From Streptococcus orisasini (GTDB lineage Bacteria > Bacillota > Bacilli > Lactobacillales > Streptococcaceae), in the NCBI RefSeq assembly GCF_001431045.1, contig NZ_BCLE01000035.1:1-57611 (forward strand): a stretch of DNA of 57,611 nt, written 5' to 3'. This document shows, in pieces, positions 28,179 through 37,938 of this stretch. Each line of letters begins with the position of its first letter. Position 1 is the stretch's first letter. The notes under the pieces are model-generated. The model was given only the letters and a program-made list of their open reading frames with translations, searched no databases and was not told the origin of the DNA. A program made the translations under genes and the position numbers.

Positions 28179-29539
28179 ATGGCTAATTCATCTTTATATG
28201 ATCAGGTGTCTGTGCCAGAGGCCTTTAAAAAAGGCAGTATAGACATCAAATTATCCTTTTTCATTATGGGATTTGCCAACCTAGTCAATAAGCAGTTTAT
28301 CAAGGGTTTCCTTTTTCTTATAAGTGAAATTGCCTTTTTAATCGCTTTTGTAACCCAAGTTATTCCATCCTTTCAGGGCTTAATAACACTGGGCAGCCAA
28401 ACACAGGGGATGAAAGAAAAGGTGGTTGACGGAGTTAAGCTGCAAGTCGCCGTTGAAGGGGATAATTCCATGCTTATGCTGATTTTCGGCTTAGCATCAC
28501 TGATTTTTTGCTTGGTTTTCGCCTATATTTATTGGTGCAATTTAAAAAGCGCCCGAAATCTCTATGTCATTAAAAAGACTGGAGCCAAGGTTCCTTCTTT
28601 CAAGGAAGATTTTATGACCCTGGCAAACGGACGCTTCCATATGACCTTGATGGCAGTTCCTTTAATCGGAGTTTTGCTCTTTACTATTTTGCCGCTGGTT
28701 TATATGATTTGTCTGGCCTTTACCAACTATGACCACAATCACTTACCGCCTAAATCACTCTTTGATTGGGTAGGCCTAGCTAACTTTGGCAATGTTTTAA
28801 ACGGTCGGATGGCAGGAACCTTTTTCCCTGTTTTATCTTGGACACTGATTTGGGCCGTTTTTGCAACAGTGACCAACTTTATTTTCGGTGTTATTTTGGC
28901 CCTCATTATCAATGCCAAAGGTCTTAGATTAAAGAAACTGTGGCGGACAGTTTTTGTTATCACTATTGCTGTGCCGCAATTTATTTCACTGCTGCTAATG
29001 CGGAATTTCCTCAATGACCAAGGACCTTTTAACGCTCTTTTGGAAAAAATTGGATTGATTTCGCATCCTCTGCCCTTTTTATCAGATCCTTTGTGGGCAA
29101 AAGTATCTATTATCTTTGTCATATGTGGGTTGGTATTCCCTTTACCATGCTAATTGCAACTGGTATCATTATGAATTTGCCTAGTGAGCAGATTGAAGCC
29201 GCTGAAATTGATGGCGCAAGTAAATTCCAGATTTTCAAATCAATTACTTTCCCGCAGATTCTTCTTATCATGATGCCGTCTTTAATTCAACAGTTTATCG
29301 GTAATATTAATAATTTCAATGTTATCTATCTGCTTACCGGCGGCGGGCCTACTAATTCTCAGTTTTATCAGGCTGGCAGCACCGATTTGCTGGTTACCTG
29401 GCTGTATAAGCTGACTGTAAGCGCAGCAGATTACAATTTGGCTTCTGTTATTGGCATTGTCATCTTTGTCATCTCAGCGGTCTTCAGCCTCTTGGCTTAT
29501 ACACACTCAGCATCTTATAAGGAAGGAGCAATTAAATAA
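28179..29539 (+). pseudogene. malF: malF permease gene with one-base frameshift
   Basis: Two overlapping frames make one MalF. 28179-29153 encodes the N-terminal 320 residues and 29093-29539 the rest, including the EAA loop (EQIEAAEIDGASKFQIFKSI). Near 29119-29123 GTCATATGTGGG lacks one A; GTC AAT ATG TGG would read through V-N-M-W-V-G-I-P. With that base the product would be 453 residues, a normal length. As it stands MalF ends early at F-P-L-P-C and loses the EAA loop that contacts the ATPase. It is either a true lesion that should impair maltodextrin import or a sequence error. Confidence 0.85.
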
Positions 29540-30375
29540 TGAAAAGGAAAAGACGACTCCAACTGGGACTCACCTATATTTTGCTCATCATATTATCGTT
29601 CATCTGGCTTCTCCCCATTGCCTGGGTGATTCTTACCAGTTTTCGCGGTGAAGGAACAGCCTATGTAACTTACTTTATTCCAAAAACATGGACTCTTGAT
29701 AATTATATTAAACTCTTTACCAATTCTTCCTTCCCTTACGGCCGCTGGTTTTTAAATACACTTGCCGTAGCTGTTGCTTCTTGTATTTTGTCAACGTTTA
29801 TTACGGTCGCCATGGCTTATTCCCTCAGCCGCATTAAATTTAAACACCGCAACGGCTTATTAAAGTTAGCCCTCATTCTCAATATGTTTCCTGGCTTTAT
29901 GAGCATGATTGCCATTTACTATATCCTAAAGGCTCTCAATCTGACACAAACCTTGACTTCTCTTGTTCTTGTCTATTCAGCCGGAGCTGCCTTGACCTTT
30001 TATATTGCTAAAGGTTTCTTTGATACGATTCCCTACTCACTTGATGAATCTGCTATGATTGACGGAGCAACGCGCATGGATATTTTCTTCAAAATTACCC
30101 TGCCACTCTCTAAACCAATCATCGTCTATACAGCACTTCTGGCCTTCATTGGTCCTTGGATTGACTTTATCTTTGCTCAGGTGATTTTAGGAGATGCTAC
30201 AAGCAAATACACGGTAGCTATCGGACTCTTCTCTATGCTGCAAGCAGACACTATCAACAACTGGTTTATGACCTTTGCGGCAGGCTCTGTTTTAATCGCC
30301 ATTCCAATCACCCTGCTCTTTATCTTCATGCAAAAATACTATGTTGAAGGTATCACTGGCGGATCAGTCAAATAG
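29539..30375 (+). CDS. malG: Maltodextrin ABC transporter permease MalG
   Basis: The 278-residue permease has six hydrophobic segments and the EAA loop DESAMIDGATRMDIFFKITL, which docks the ATPase. The C-terminal QKYYVEGITGGSVK is typical of MalG. The ATG overlaps the malF stop by one base (TAATG). It pairs with MalF, whose gene is frameshifted here. Confidence 0.95.
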   Translation: MKRKRRLQLGLTYILLIILSFIWLLPIAWVILTSFRGEGTAYVTYFIPKTWTLDNYIKLFTNSSFPYGRWFLNTLAVAVASCILSTFITVAMAYSLSRIKFKHRNGLLKLALILNMFPGFMSMIAIYYILKALNLTQTLTSLVLVYSAGAALTFYIAKGFFDTIPYSLDESAMIDGATRMDIFFKITLPLSKPIIVYTALLAFIGPWIDFIFAQVILGDATSKYTVAIGLFSMLQADTINNWFMTFAAGSVLIAIPITLLFIFMQKYYVEGITGGSVK

Positions 30376-30401
30376 AATTAGTAAGGTAAGGAAATATTGT
30401 T

Positions 30402-31535
30402 ATGACAACTTTGAAACTTGATAAGATTTATAAAAAGTATCCCAACAGCAGTCATTATTCAGTCGAAGACTTCAGTATTGACATTAAAGACAAGGAATTC
30501 ATCGTCTTTGTCGGTCCTTCGGGCTGCGGTAAGTCAACAACCCTCCGTATGATTGCAGGTCTTGAAGACATCACAGAAGGAAAGTTCTATATTGATGATA
30601 AACTCATGAATGATGAGGCGCCTAAAGACCGTGATATTGCCATGGTTTTCCAAAATTATGCCCTTTATCCTCATATGACAGTTTATGAAAATATGGCCTT
30701 TGGACTGAAATTGCGCAAATACAAAAAAGATGAGATTGATAAGCGCGTGCGCGAAGCTGCTCAAATTCTTGGACTAAGTGAATTTCTTGACCGCAAACCT
30801 GCCGATCTCTCGGGCGGGCAGCGTCAGCGGGTAGCCATGGGGCGGGCAATTGTTCGCGATGCCAAAGTTTTTTTGATGGATGAACCGCTCAGCAACCTCG
30901 ATGCTAAACTGCGGGTTTCTATGAGAGCAGAAATTGCTAAAATTCACCAACGTATCGGCGCTACAACCATCTACGTAACCCATGACCAGACCGAAGCTAT
31001 GACTCTGGCAGATCGCATCGTCATCATGAGCGCCACTCCTAATCCCGATAAGAGCGGCTCTATTGGCCGAATCGAACAAATCGGAACCCCGCAGGAACTC
31101 TACAACGAACCTGCCAATAAATTTGTTGCTGGCTTCATTGGCAGTCCAGCCATGAATTTCTTTGAAGTAACTGTTGAAAAAGATCGGCTGGTCAGTCAAG
31201 ACGGCCTCAGTCTGGCACTTCCGCAAGGTCAGGAAAAAATTCTTGAAAGTCAGGGCTATCTTGGCAAGAAGGTCATTTTTGGTATTCGGCCAGAAGACAT
31301 CTCCAGCAATCAGATTGTACACGAAACCTTCCCAAATGCTCAGGTAACAGCTGAAGTTCTGGTATCAGAGCTCCTAGGAAGTGAAACCATGCTTTACGTT
31401 AAGTTTGGCAATACTGAGTTTACTTCCCGTGTTGATGCTCGTGATTACCATAATCCCGGGGACAAGGTGACCTTGACCTTTAATGTCGCTAAAGGACACT
31501 TCTTTGATACAGAAACGACTAAGCGTATCCATTGA
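30402..31535 (+). CDS. malK: Maltodextrin ABC transporter ATPase (MalK/MsmK family)
   Basis: The 377-residue ATPase has Walker A GPSGCGKSTT, signature DLSGGQRQRVAMGRA, Walker B KVFLMDEPLSNLD, and a C-terminal MOP-like regulatory domain (about 240-377; FGIRPEDI). In streptococci one such ATPase can energise several sugar importers. It is the last gene of malXFGK, 26 bases after malG, and a strong terminator follows. Confidence 0.94.
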   Translation: MTTLKLDKIYKKYPNSSHYSVEDFSIDIKDKEFIVFVGPSGCGKSTTLRMIAGLEDITEGKFYIDDKLMNDEAPKDRDIAMVFQNYALYPHMTVYENMAFGLKLRKYKKDEIDKRVREAAQILGLSEFLDRKPADLSGGQRQRVAMGRAIVRDAKVFLMDEPLSNLDAKLRVSMRAEIAKIHQRIGATTIYVTHDQTEAMTLADRIVIMSATPNPDKSGSIGRIEQIGTPQELYNEPANKFVAGFIGSPAMNFFEVTVEKDRLVSQDGLSLALPQGQEKILESQGYLGKKVIFGIRPEDISSNQIVHETFPNAQVTAEVLVSELLGSETMLYVKFGNTEFTSRVDARDYHNPGDKVTLTFNVAKGHFFDTETTKRIH

Positions 31536-31575
31536 TTAAAAGATACCATCACATATTCTAATAAAACCTTAATAT

Positions 31576-31630
31576 AAAAAGCAGGATAAGCCTCCCTAAC
31601 CTTACAGTCGGAGCTTAGTCCTGCTTTTTT
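31576..31630 (+). terminator. Terminator after malK
   Basis: AAAAGCAGGATAAGCCTCC and GGAGCTTAGTCCTGCTTTTTT pair over about 17 bases and end in six T, 40 bases after the malK stop. The rest of the gap up to the murA stop (31631-31855) shows nothing I recognise. Confidence 0.85.
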
Positions 31631-31855
31631 GATACACTTAACTTGACCCCATTCAGGGTATTAAAAAACAAGGAATAGATATCTTACACGCTTTAAAAAT
31701 CAAAACCAAACCTTGTTGACTCCGCCTTGTCCTACTTTAGTACTGTCTGCAGCTTGTCACCTAGTCTGATTTTGATTTTCTTTGGCTATTAACTTTGCAT
31801 CTAATCCTTATTTTTATTATATACTCTTAGCGCTGCCACCAATAAAGTTGATATT

Positions 31856-33115
31856 TTAATCTTCTATAATTTTAATGTCTGCTCCCAGATTGGTTAATTT
31901 TTCAATAATATCAGAATAGCCCCTCAGAATAAATTCAATATTGGAAATCACTGTCTGTCCCTTGGCAATAAGACCGGCTGTCACCAAAGCAGCACCTGCA
32001 CGCAGATCAGTCGCCTTAACCGGAGCACCTGTCAGCTCATTAGGGCCTTCATAGACAATCTGGCCGCCCAAGACAGAAATATGAGCTCCCATTCGTGCTA
32101 ATTCAGCAACATGATTGACACGTTTTTCATAGATGGTATCACGAATTTTGCCGCGACCGTGAGTCTTTAATAAGAGCGGCGTAATAGGCTGCTGCAAATC
32201 TGTTGCAAAACCAGGATAAGGAGACGTTTTAAGAGAAACAGCTTTTAGATTTCCTTGCTTTTCAACAAAAATACTGTCTTCTTCAATGGTCATATGTACG
32301 CCCATTTCTTCCAGCTTTGAAATAAAACTCTCCAAGTGTTCGTACAAGACATTGGTGATTCTGACACCTTCTCCAATGGCAGCCGCCATAGCAATATAAG
32401 TTCCTGCTTCAATCCGATCAGGAATAACCTGATGACGGGTGCCGTGCAGTCTTTCAACGCCTTCAATGGTAATAATATCAGTTCCCGCACCACGAATATG
32501 GGCTCCCATATTGTTTAAAAGAGTCGCAATATCAATAATTTCTGGTTCTCGTGCAGCATTTTCAATAACTGTACGACCTTTTGCTTTACTGGCCGCAATC
32601 ATAGTATTAATGGTTGCTCCAACACTAACCGTATCCATATAAATATGAGCTCCGGTAAGCGCCTTGCCTTCGGTGGAAAGCCGCATAGCTTCTCCTTCAT
32701 AGGAAACCGTTGCTCCCATGGCTTCAAAGGCTTTCAAATGCAAATCAATAGGCCGAGGTCCCAAATCACAGCCTCCTGGCAGACCGACAACAGCCTGACC
32801 AAAACGGCCCAACAAGCCCCCATAAAAATAATAAGAGGCCCGCAAACTATTAATCTTCCCATAAGGCATAGGAATGTCCTTGACCCCGCGAGGGTCAATC
32901 CTAAGACTGTCTCCCTCACGCTCAATACTTGCTCCCATTAAAGTCATGATGTCAATCAAACTGTCAACATCACTGATGGCTGGAACCCCGTCCAAAGTTA
33001 CAATATCATCTGCTAAAATAATGGCTGGGATCAAAGCAACAACGCTGTTTTTTGCTCCAGATACAGCCACTTCTCCTCTCAAAGGATTACCGCCATTAAT
33101 AATAATTTTCCGCAT
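31856..33115 (-). CDS. murA: UDP-N-acetylglucosamine 1-carboxyvinyltransferase (MurA/MurZ)
   Basis: This enzyme of about 419 residues transfers enolpyruvate from PEP to UDP-GlcNAc, the first committed step of peptidoglycan synthesis, and is the fosfomycin target. The catalytic Cys lies in [16 protein letters not shown]. The N-terminal [19 protein letters not shown] is intact. Streptococci carry two paralogues; this one, near metK, resembles MurZ, but I cannot assign it firmly. The ATG at 33115 has only a weak AAAG site; a TTG nine codons upstream is an alternative. Confidence 0.93.
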   Translation of the reverse strand: MRKIIINGGNPLRGEVAVSGAKNSVVALIPAIILADDIVTLDGVPAISDVDSLIDIMTLMGASIEREGDSLRIDPRGVKDIPMPYGKINSLRASYYFYGGLLGRFGQAVVGLPGGCDLGPRPIDLHLKAFEAMGATVSYEGEAMRLSTEGKALTGAHIYMDTVSVGATINTMIAASKAKGRTVIENAAREPEIIDIATLLNNMGAHIRGAGTDIITIEGVERLHGTRHQVIPDRIEAGTYIAMAAAIGEGVRITNVLYEHLESFISKLEEMGVHMTIEEDSIFVEKQGNLKAVSLKTSPYPGFATDLQQPITPLLLKTHGRGKIRDTIYEKRVNHVAELARMGAHISVLGGQIVYEGPNELTGAPVKATDLRAGAALVTAGLIAKGQTVISNIEFILRGYSDIIEKLTNLGADIKIIED

Positions 33116-33247
33116 ACAATCAAAACTTTCTTTAATCTTCAACTAGAATTCAACTAAACCATTTTATCACATCTTAAGTCACATTTCAAACTAACTGAAT
33201 AATTAAAAACGATTAAAAATAAATGAAAACTTTTTCACAGATAAAAA

Positions 33248-33545
33248 AGCAGGGACTCCTGCTTTAGCTTAAAGAAAAAGTTTGATACTTCCTTAGGTGA
33301 TGTCGGACGGCAGCGACTTCCTAGAGAATTCCATACCTAAACTTTGAGCCACGGTCTCAAAGTTTCCGAGTGTCAGAATTGGCTAAAATTCATCATTTCT
33401 GACACTTTCATCACGGCGGAAGTATCCTTTATCTAACTCGTTTGCGTTCGTGGAAACTTATATGGTAGTCTGCAGACTTTTTTGCTGATTAAGGTAGGCA
33501 ATTAGAGATTTGTCTACAGTCTGAAACAGGGAGTCCTGCTTTTCA
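33248..33545 (-). terminator. Split metK terminator
   Basis: After the metK stop the minus strand reads AAAAGCAGGACTCCCTG (33529-33545) and, beyond the MITE copy, GCAGGAGTCCCTGCTTTTTT (33246-33265). The arms can pair with each other, or the distal part can fold alone as AAAGCAGGAGTCCCTGCTTTTTT. It is probably a terminator whose loop was enlarged by insertion. Confidence 0.5.
33264..33523. mobile_element. MITE-like element, copy 3, shortened, in metK terminator
   Basis: Left end AGCTTAAAGAAAAAGTTT and right end TTTGTCTACAGTCTG match the ends of copies 1 and 2, and the nested GATACTTCCTTAGGT.../...GGAAGTATC pair lies at 33284-33426. Internal palindromes are of the same type (ACTTTGAGCCACGGTCTCAAAGT; GTGTCAGAA...TTCTGACAC). 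The middle found in copy 1 is missing. It lies between two halves of what looks like the metK terminator. Confidence 0.7.
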
Positions 33546-33548
33546 ATC

Positions 33549-34742
33549 TCAATTATGAAGGGCCTGCTTGAGTTTATCTACTTTATCTACTCTTTCCCAA
33601 GGCAAATCAATATCCGTTCGCCCAACATGTCCATAAGCTGCTGTCTGACGATAAATTGGCCGCTTGAGATCAAGCATTTTGATAATCCCCGCCGGACGCA
33701 AGTCAAAAATCTGACGCACAGCTTCTTCCAGCCGGCTTTCAGGAACTGTTCCAGTTCCAAAAGTATCGACACGAACAGAAACAGGCTGGGCAACACCAAT
33801 AGCATAAGCCAACTGTACTTCTGCCTTCTTTGCAAGACCTGCTGCCACAATATTTTTAGCGATGTAGCGCGCCGCATAAGATGCTGAGCGGTCAACTTTC
33901 GTGGCATCCTTGCCGGAAAAGGCTCCACCGCCATGACGAGCATAACCGCCATAAGTATCCACAATAATCTTACGACCTGTCAAACCAGAATCTCCTTGAG
34001 GACCCCCGATAACAAAACGGCCTGTCGGATTGATGAGATACTTGGTTTTGTCATCAAGATATTCAGCGGGAATAACAGCCTTGATAACCTTGTCAATGAC
34101 ATCTCTGTGAATGTCTTCATTGCTGGCTTCGGGATCATGCTGCGTAGAAATAACAACAGTGTCCACACGGACAGGTTTGTTATTTTCATCATATTCAACC
34201 GTCACCTGACTCTTGGCATCGGGCCGCAGATAAGCAATCTCTCCTGATTTTCTCAGCTCTGCCAATTTTCTAACCAATCGGTGAGCCAAAGAAATCGGCA
34301 AGGGCATAAGCTCCGGTGTCTCATCAACAGCGAAACCAAACATAAGCCCTTGGTCACCAGCACCAATCAAATCAAGTGCATCTTGCTCATCATGGCCGCG
34401 TACCTCAAGCGCTTCATTGACTCCCTGAGCAATATCTGGCGACTGCTCTACCAATGACGGATGCACCCCAACCGTTTCAGCTGAGAAACCGTAGTCGGTA
34501 TCTGTATAACCAATCTCAGCAATGGTATCACGTACTATACGATTAATGTCCACATAGGCTTTGGTCGAAATTTCACCAAAAACATGGACAGAACCCGTAT
34601 AAACAACCGTTTCAGCAGCCACATGGGCATCGGGATCCTGTGCTAAGGTAGCATCTAAAATAGCGTCTGAAATCTGATCGGCAATCTTATCGGGATGCCC
34701 CTCAGATACTGATTCAGACGTGAAAAGTTTACGTTCTGACAT
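33549..34742 (-). CDS. metK: S-adenosylmethionine synthetase
   Basis: The 397-residue enzyme makes SAM from methionine and ATP. Signatures are [31 protein letters not shown], the glycine-rich loop [17 protein letters not shown], and a C-terminal [17 protein letters not shown] precedes the ATG. I looked for an SMK-box (SAM-III) riboswitch in the leader, as known for some Lactobacillales metK genes, and did not find the complementary pyrimidine strand. Confidence 0.97.
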   Translation of the reverse strand: MSERKLFTSESVSEGHPDKIADQISDAILDATLAQDPDAHVAAETVVYTGSVHVFGEISTKAYVDINRIVRDTIAEIGYTDTDYGFSAETVGVHPSLVEQSPDIAQGVNEALEVRGHDEQDALDLIGAGDQGLMFGFAVDETPELMPLPISLAHRLVRKLAELRKSGEIAYLRPDAKSQVTVEYDENNKPVRVDTVVISTQHDPEASNEDIHRDVIDKVIKAVIPAEYLDDKTKYLINPTGRFVIGGPQGDSGLTGRKIIVDTYGGYARHGGGAFSGKDATKVDRSASYAARYIAKNIVAAGLAKKAEVQLAYAIGVAQPVSVRVDTFGTGTVPESRLEEAVRQIFDLRPAGIIKMLDLKRPIYRQTAAYGHVGRTDIDLPWERVDKVDKLKQALHN

Positions 34743-35048
34743 AAAAATGTCCCCCTTTTAATAAAAATAATTGTAATGAATCATGTTGATAACTTAATTG
34801 TAAAAACAAAACTGCTATCTTCTTGATTCCATTACTTTTACAGAGAAATAAAGAAGATTTTTTCATTTCTCTTAATGATATCGCAAGAAAACCCATGTTA
34901 GTTGATCCCAATGAGTTACGACGTCACAAACCAAAACAAGCCAAAATTCGATTTTAATGTTGGTTTGAGGCTAGTAAGTCGCTTAAGAAAAGTTCCATAG
35001 GATTTTCCGTAGTTTTATGAGCAAGTTGACTTGCCATAAAACTTAGCG
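34743..35048. other. metK leader and upstream gap, nothing firm
   Basis: This stretch must hold the metK promoter. It has scattered AT-rich hexamers but no clear -35/-10 pair that I would defend, and no T-box or SMK motif. A short frame at 34729-34911 has no support. Confidence 0.4.
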
Positions 35049-35167
35049 AGTTAAAAAGTTACAAAGCACTGATTTGCGGCACCGATAAATGCCTGAGGAG
35101 GTCGGATTAGCTATCCTCAATATCTGACATGCCGCACAAATCACCTTTTCGGGACTTATTAACTTTT
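35049..35167. repeat. Imperfect 119-bp inverted-repeat element
   Basis: The ends AGTTAAAAAGTTACAAAGCAC...GATTTGCGGCA and TGCCGCACAAATC...GACTTATTAACT pair with bulges over about 30 bases. The middle has a second stem (TGAGGA with TCCTCA). It has no coding content and resembles a small MITE or a bulky hairpin between metK and the oxidoreductase terminator. Confidence 0.55.
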
Positions 35168-35245
35168 CTATTGTACCACGTTTTGATGCAATAATTTGAA
35201 AAATCCTATATTTTTTCACAATAGCAGGGTATAAATAAGACTAAT

Positions 35246-35303
35246 AAAAAAGAGGGGCAAGAACTCAGAAGTATCATTTTTCTAAATTTTGCTCACTCTT
35301 TTT
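35246..35303 (-). terminator. Terminator after OYE-type oxidoreductase gene
   Basis: The minus strand reads AAAAAGAGTGAGCAA, a long loop, then TTGCCCCTCTTTTTT. It lies immediately after the oxidoreductase stop. Confidence 0.65.
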
Positions 35304-35308
35304 AATGT

Positions 35309-36508
35309 CTAATTAGCGTTTGAGAAGCCTTTGAAACCTTCCGGCGTTCCCTTGTTAAGGTGCTTGATAGAATCACTGCCCGGAATAGGCGGCAAACCAA
35401 AGGATCCTTCTGTTGTAAAGGCCTGCAATAAACCAGGTGTCCAATGTGCTTTTTCCAGCTGCTCAGGAGATATTTCGTGAGCAATGGTGTCACCTTGACC
35501 ATCATCAATCTTCTTACCAAACAGAGGATCTACAATCGTACCGCGGCCAACTGCAATCAAATCTGTGTAATTCTCAACAGCATCTCTGGCAGCTTCTTCT
35601 GAGAAAACACCGCCGACAACAATCAGCTTGGTCTGATCATCCAAGATTTCCTTGAAGTATTCCGCAAAAGAACGTTCAGCGCCTTGCGGCTTAGAAGCGT
35701 AGCCATTCCACAGGGAAAGATGAATGTAGTCAAGATCGTTTTTGATGACTTCCTTGATAAGAGCCAGTGCATCCTTATAGGTATAGCCGATGGTATCCCC
35801 GTGAATTTCTTCCGGGCTGATGCGATAACCGACGATGAAATCATCGGGTGCATACTGGGCAACCACGCGCTTAACTTCGTGAACAACCGCCAGCGGAAAA
35901 GCCATCCGTTTTTCCAAAGAACCGCCCCACTTATCCGTTCGGCGATTTGAAAAGGCTGAGAAGAACTGCTGGATACCATAGTGGTTAGCCCCATGGATTT
36001 CTACACCATCAAAACCGGCATCAATAGCCCGCTTGGCAGCACGGCCAAAATCTTTGATAATTTCTTCAATTTCTTCCCCTGTCATTTCACGAACAGGATA
36101 GGACAAGAATGAAAAGTCCATGGCTGACGGTGCCAAAACTTCTTTGCCCTTAGCAGCACGTCCCATAGCTTCACGACCGCCGTGATGAATCTGCAATATA
36201 GCCTTATTGCCATCTTTCTTCAAGGCCTGCGCAATGGATTTGATAGACTCAAAGTGTGCATCATCATAGATCCCCAGCTGCTCCGGAACACCAGCCGGCG
36301 TACATGGCCCGCCGGTTTCGCTGACATAGTGATACTCAGAAATCAAGAGCCCTCCGGCCTGCGAACGTGCACCATAATAGTCCAGCGTATCCTCAGACGC
36401 AAAACCGCCTTCCTTGCCTGAGAAAGTCAGCATGGGCGGCAGAACGATACGATTGTGTACTTTTGCACCATGACGAAAAATCACTTTATCTGTAAGTTTA
36501 TGAACCAT
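35309..36508 (-). CDS. NADH-dependent flavin oxidoreductase (Old Yellow Enzyme family)
   Basis: The protein is an FMN TIM barrel of about 399 residues. Motifs include NRIVLPPMLTFSGKEGG, the active-site-type GFDGVEIHGANHYGIQQF and SNRRTDKWGGSLEKRM, and VGGVFSEEA with VAVGRG-like phosphate binding (LIAVGRGTIVDP). Family members reduce enones or act as enoate reductases; the substrate is unknown. I chose the ATG at 36508 because AAGGAGGTG lies directly upstream; the frame is open to 36598. A cre-like AAAACGTTTT at about 36529-36538 is imperfect. Confidence 0.9.
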   Translation of the reverse strand: MVHKLTDKVIFRHGAKVHNRIVLPPMLTFSGKEGGFASEDTLDYYGARSQAGGLLISEYHYVSETGGPCTPAGVPEQLGIYDDAHFESIKSIAQALKKDGNKAILQIHHGGREAMGRAAKGKEVLAPSAMDFSFLSYPVREMTGEEIEEIIKDFGRAAKRAIDAGFDGVEIHGANHYGIQQFFSAFSNRRTDKWGGSLEKRMAFPLAVVHEVKRVVAQYAPDDFIVGYRISPEEIHGDTIGYTYKDALALIKEVIKNDLDYIHLSLWNGYASKPQGAERSFAEYFKEILDDQTKLIVVGGVFSEEAARDAVENYTDLIAVGRGTIVDPLFGKKIDDGQGDTIAHEISPEQLEKAHWTPGLLQAFTTEGSFGLPPIPGSDSIKHLNKGTPEGFKGFSNAN

Positions 36509-36643
36509 TTTTTCCACCTCCTTATTGTGAAAACGTTTTACCACTTTCATTATAGCACTAAAGAAGAAAAAAGACGGGTAAAAACAAGTGCAAAGCAAAA
36601 TTATTTCGGTCTGTTAAAGAGGTTGGTCTAAGGAGGTGATACA

Positions 36644-36727
36644 ATGAAAATAACTGTTTTTTTATATCTTATTAGAACAAAAAATAATGACCTTTCCCCA
36701 CAACTGTCTATTTATGCTACAATATAA
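36644..36727 (+). CDS. Candidate 27-residue small protein with perfect ribosome site
   Basis: The short frame begins MKITVFLYLIRTKNN and ends YATI before TAA. AAGGAGGTGAT, a full complement of the 16S rRNA 3' end, lies 3 bases before the ATG, the best ribosome site in the window. The frame ends inside the birA promoter region (TATAAT at 36723-36728). The N-terminus is hydrophobic. It could be a small membrane peptide or a leader for birA. I do not recognise it. Confidence 0.4.
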   Translation: MKITVFLYLIRTKNNDLSPQLSIYATI

Positions 36728-36757
36728 TAAAAGACGGTTGTTAACAGAGGATGAACT

Positions 36758-37693
36758 ATGAAAACATATGAAAAAATTTATCAATTACTAGCGCAAACAG
36801 ACAGCTTTGTAACAGGGGAGACTTTGGGAAAGGAGCTTAATATTTCTCGGACAGCTGTTTGGAAGGCCATTCAGACTTTAGAGGGCAAGGGACTTGTCAT
36901 TGAATCTGTTAAGAACCGCGGCTATCGGCTGCTTTCGGGTGATCTTTTTTTGCCGGATGAAATCGAAAAAGCAACTGGCATTAAGGTCTTTTTCAATGAA
37001 AAAAGCACCTCTACCCAGTTAGACGCTAAAGCTGGAATGGAAAAAGGTGATCCTGTGCCAGCTCTTTATCTGGCTCCCAGCCAAAAAGCAGCCAAAGGGC
37101 GTTTTAGCCGGCAGTTTTTTACGCCAGAAAGGGGGGGAATCTACATGTCCCTACACCTGCATCCAGAATTACCTTTTAAGCAACTGCCTGCCTATACGCT
37201 CATGGTAGCTTCCAGCCTTGTAAAGGCCATTTCAAGACTGACCGGCATTGATCCTGAAATTAAATGGGTTAATGACATTTATTTAAATGGTAAAAAAATT
37301 GCCGGAATTTTGACTGAAGCTGTCTCTTCCATTGAAACTGGGCTCATTACCGATGTCATCATCGGAATGGGCATCAATTTTCATGTTACTGATTTTCCTG
37401 AGGAGCTGCAAAGCAAGGCAGCTAGTCTTTTTTCAGAAAAGCCCACCATCACGCGCAATGAACTCATCTCTGAAATCTGGAATATTTTCTTCAATATTCC
37501 TAAGGCTGATCTAATTAAAGTTTACAAAGAAAAATCACTTGTCCTAGACAGACAAGTGAGCTTTGTCGAAAATAATATTGCTTACAAAGGAACAGCTGTA
37601 GATATTACTGATACTGGACAGCTTATTGTCCAGCTGGAAAATGGAGAAGAAAAGAGCCTTAACAGCGGAGAAATCAGTCTTTCTTCTTGGTAG
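36758..37693 (+). CDS. birA: Biotin-protein ligase / biotin repressor BirA
   Basis: The 311-residue bifunctional protein has an N-terminal HTH (ELNISRTAVWKAIQTLEGKG), a catalytic ligase domain (about 80-260; SRQFFTPERGGIYMSLHL, EIKWVNDIYLNGKKIAGILTE) and a small C-terminal domain. It activates biotin and attaches it to carboxylases; the HTH suggests repression of biotin genes. The classical GRGRRGR loop reads AAKGRFSR, which I believe is common in streptococci. It ends inside the convergent DUF3272 gene (20-base overlap). Confidence 0.94.
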   Translation: MKTYEKIYQLLAQTDSFVTGETLGKELNISRTAVWKAIQTLEGKGLVIESVKNRGYRLLSGDLFLPDEIEKATGIKVFFNEKSTSTQLDAKAGMEKGDPVPALYLAPSQKAAKGRFSRQFFTPERGGIYMSLHLHPELPFKQLPAYTLMVASSLVKAISRLTGIDPEIKWVNDIYLNGKKIAGILTEAVSSIETGLITDVIIGMGINFHVTDFPEELQSKAASLFSEKPTITRNELISEIWNIFFNIPKADLIKVYKEKSLVLDRQVSFVENNIAYKGTAVDITDTGQLIVQLENGEEKSLNSGEISLSSW

Positions 37694-37868
37694 CCGCCAG
37701 CACTGCCTTGGTGAACTTGGTGATAAGATAGGTTTTACGTAAACTGCGAAACAGTAAAAACCCCCAAAAGCCAGCCCAGAAATACTGACCGTCCAAAACA
37801 GCATTATTCAAAAAAATTGTTTCAATCACGGTCGTTATCAGCATGATCATGAAATCTCGTTTTAGCAT
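37674..37868 (-). CDS. DUF3272 family small membrane protein
   Basis: The 64-residue protein has two hydrophobic stretches (residues 5-22 and 28-42) and a basic tail ending KKKD. It looks like the small DUF3272 protein found next to dnaX/birA in streptococci. There is no Shine-Dalgarno; instead TACAAT lies only 6 bases before the ATG, so the message may be leaderless. The 3' end overlaps birA. Confidence 0.75.
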   Translation of the reverse strand: MLKRDFMIMLITTVIETIFLNNAVLDGQYFWAGFWGFLLFRSLRKTYLITKFTKAVLAATKKKD

Positions 37869-37938
37869 ATTTCTATTGTACCAAAAAAATAAACATCCTT
37901 GTTAAATTTTTTAGGATAAGCAGTTTCTGAAATTTTAT

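Noticed and set aside
30774..31322. 182-codon frame antisense to malK
   Set aside because: It mirrors the conserved ATPase gene, and no family features appear in its translation.
34743..34900. SMK-box (SAM-III) riboswitch upstream of metK
   Set aside because: Such elements are known for some Lactobacillales metK genes, but I found no pyrimidine strand able to pair with AAAGGGGGA and no matching core, so I do not call it.
36528..36541. cre site upstream of the OYE-type oxidoreductase
   Set aside because: The core AAAACGTTTT fits, but the outer CA of the consensus is missing, so it is too weak to list as a site.
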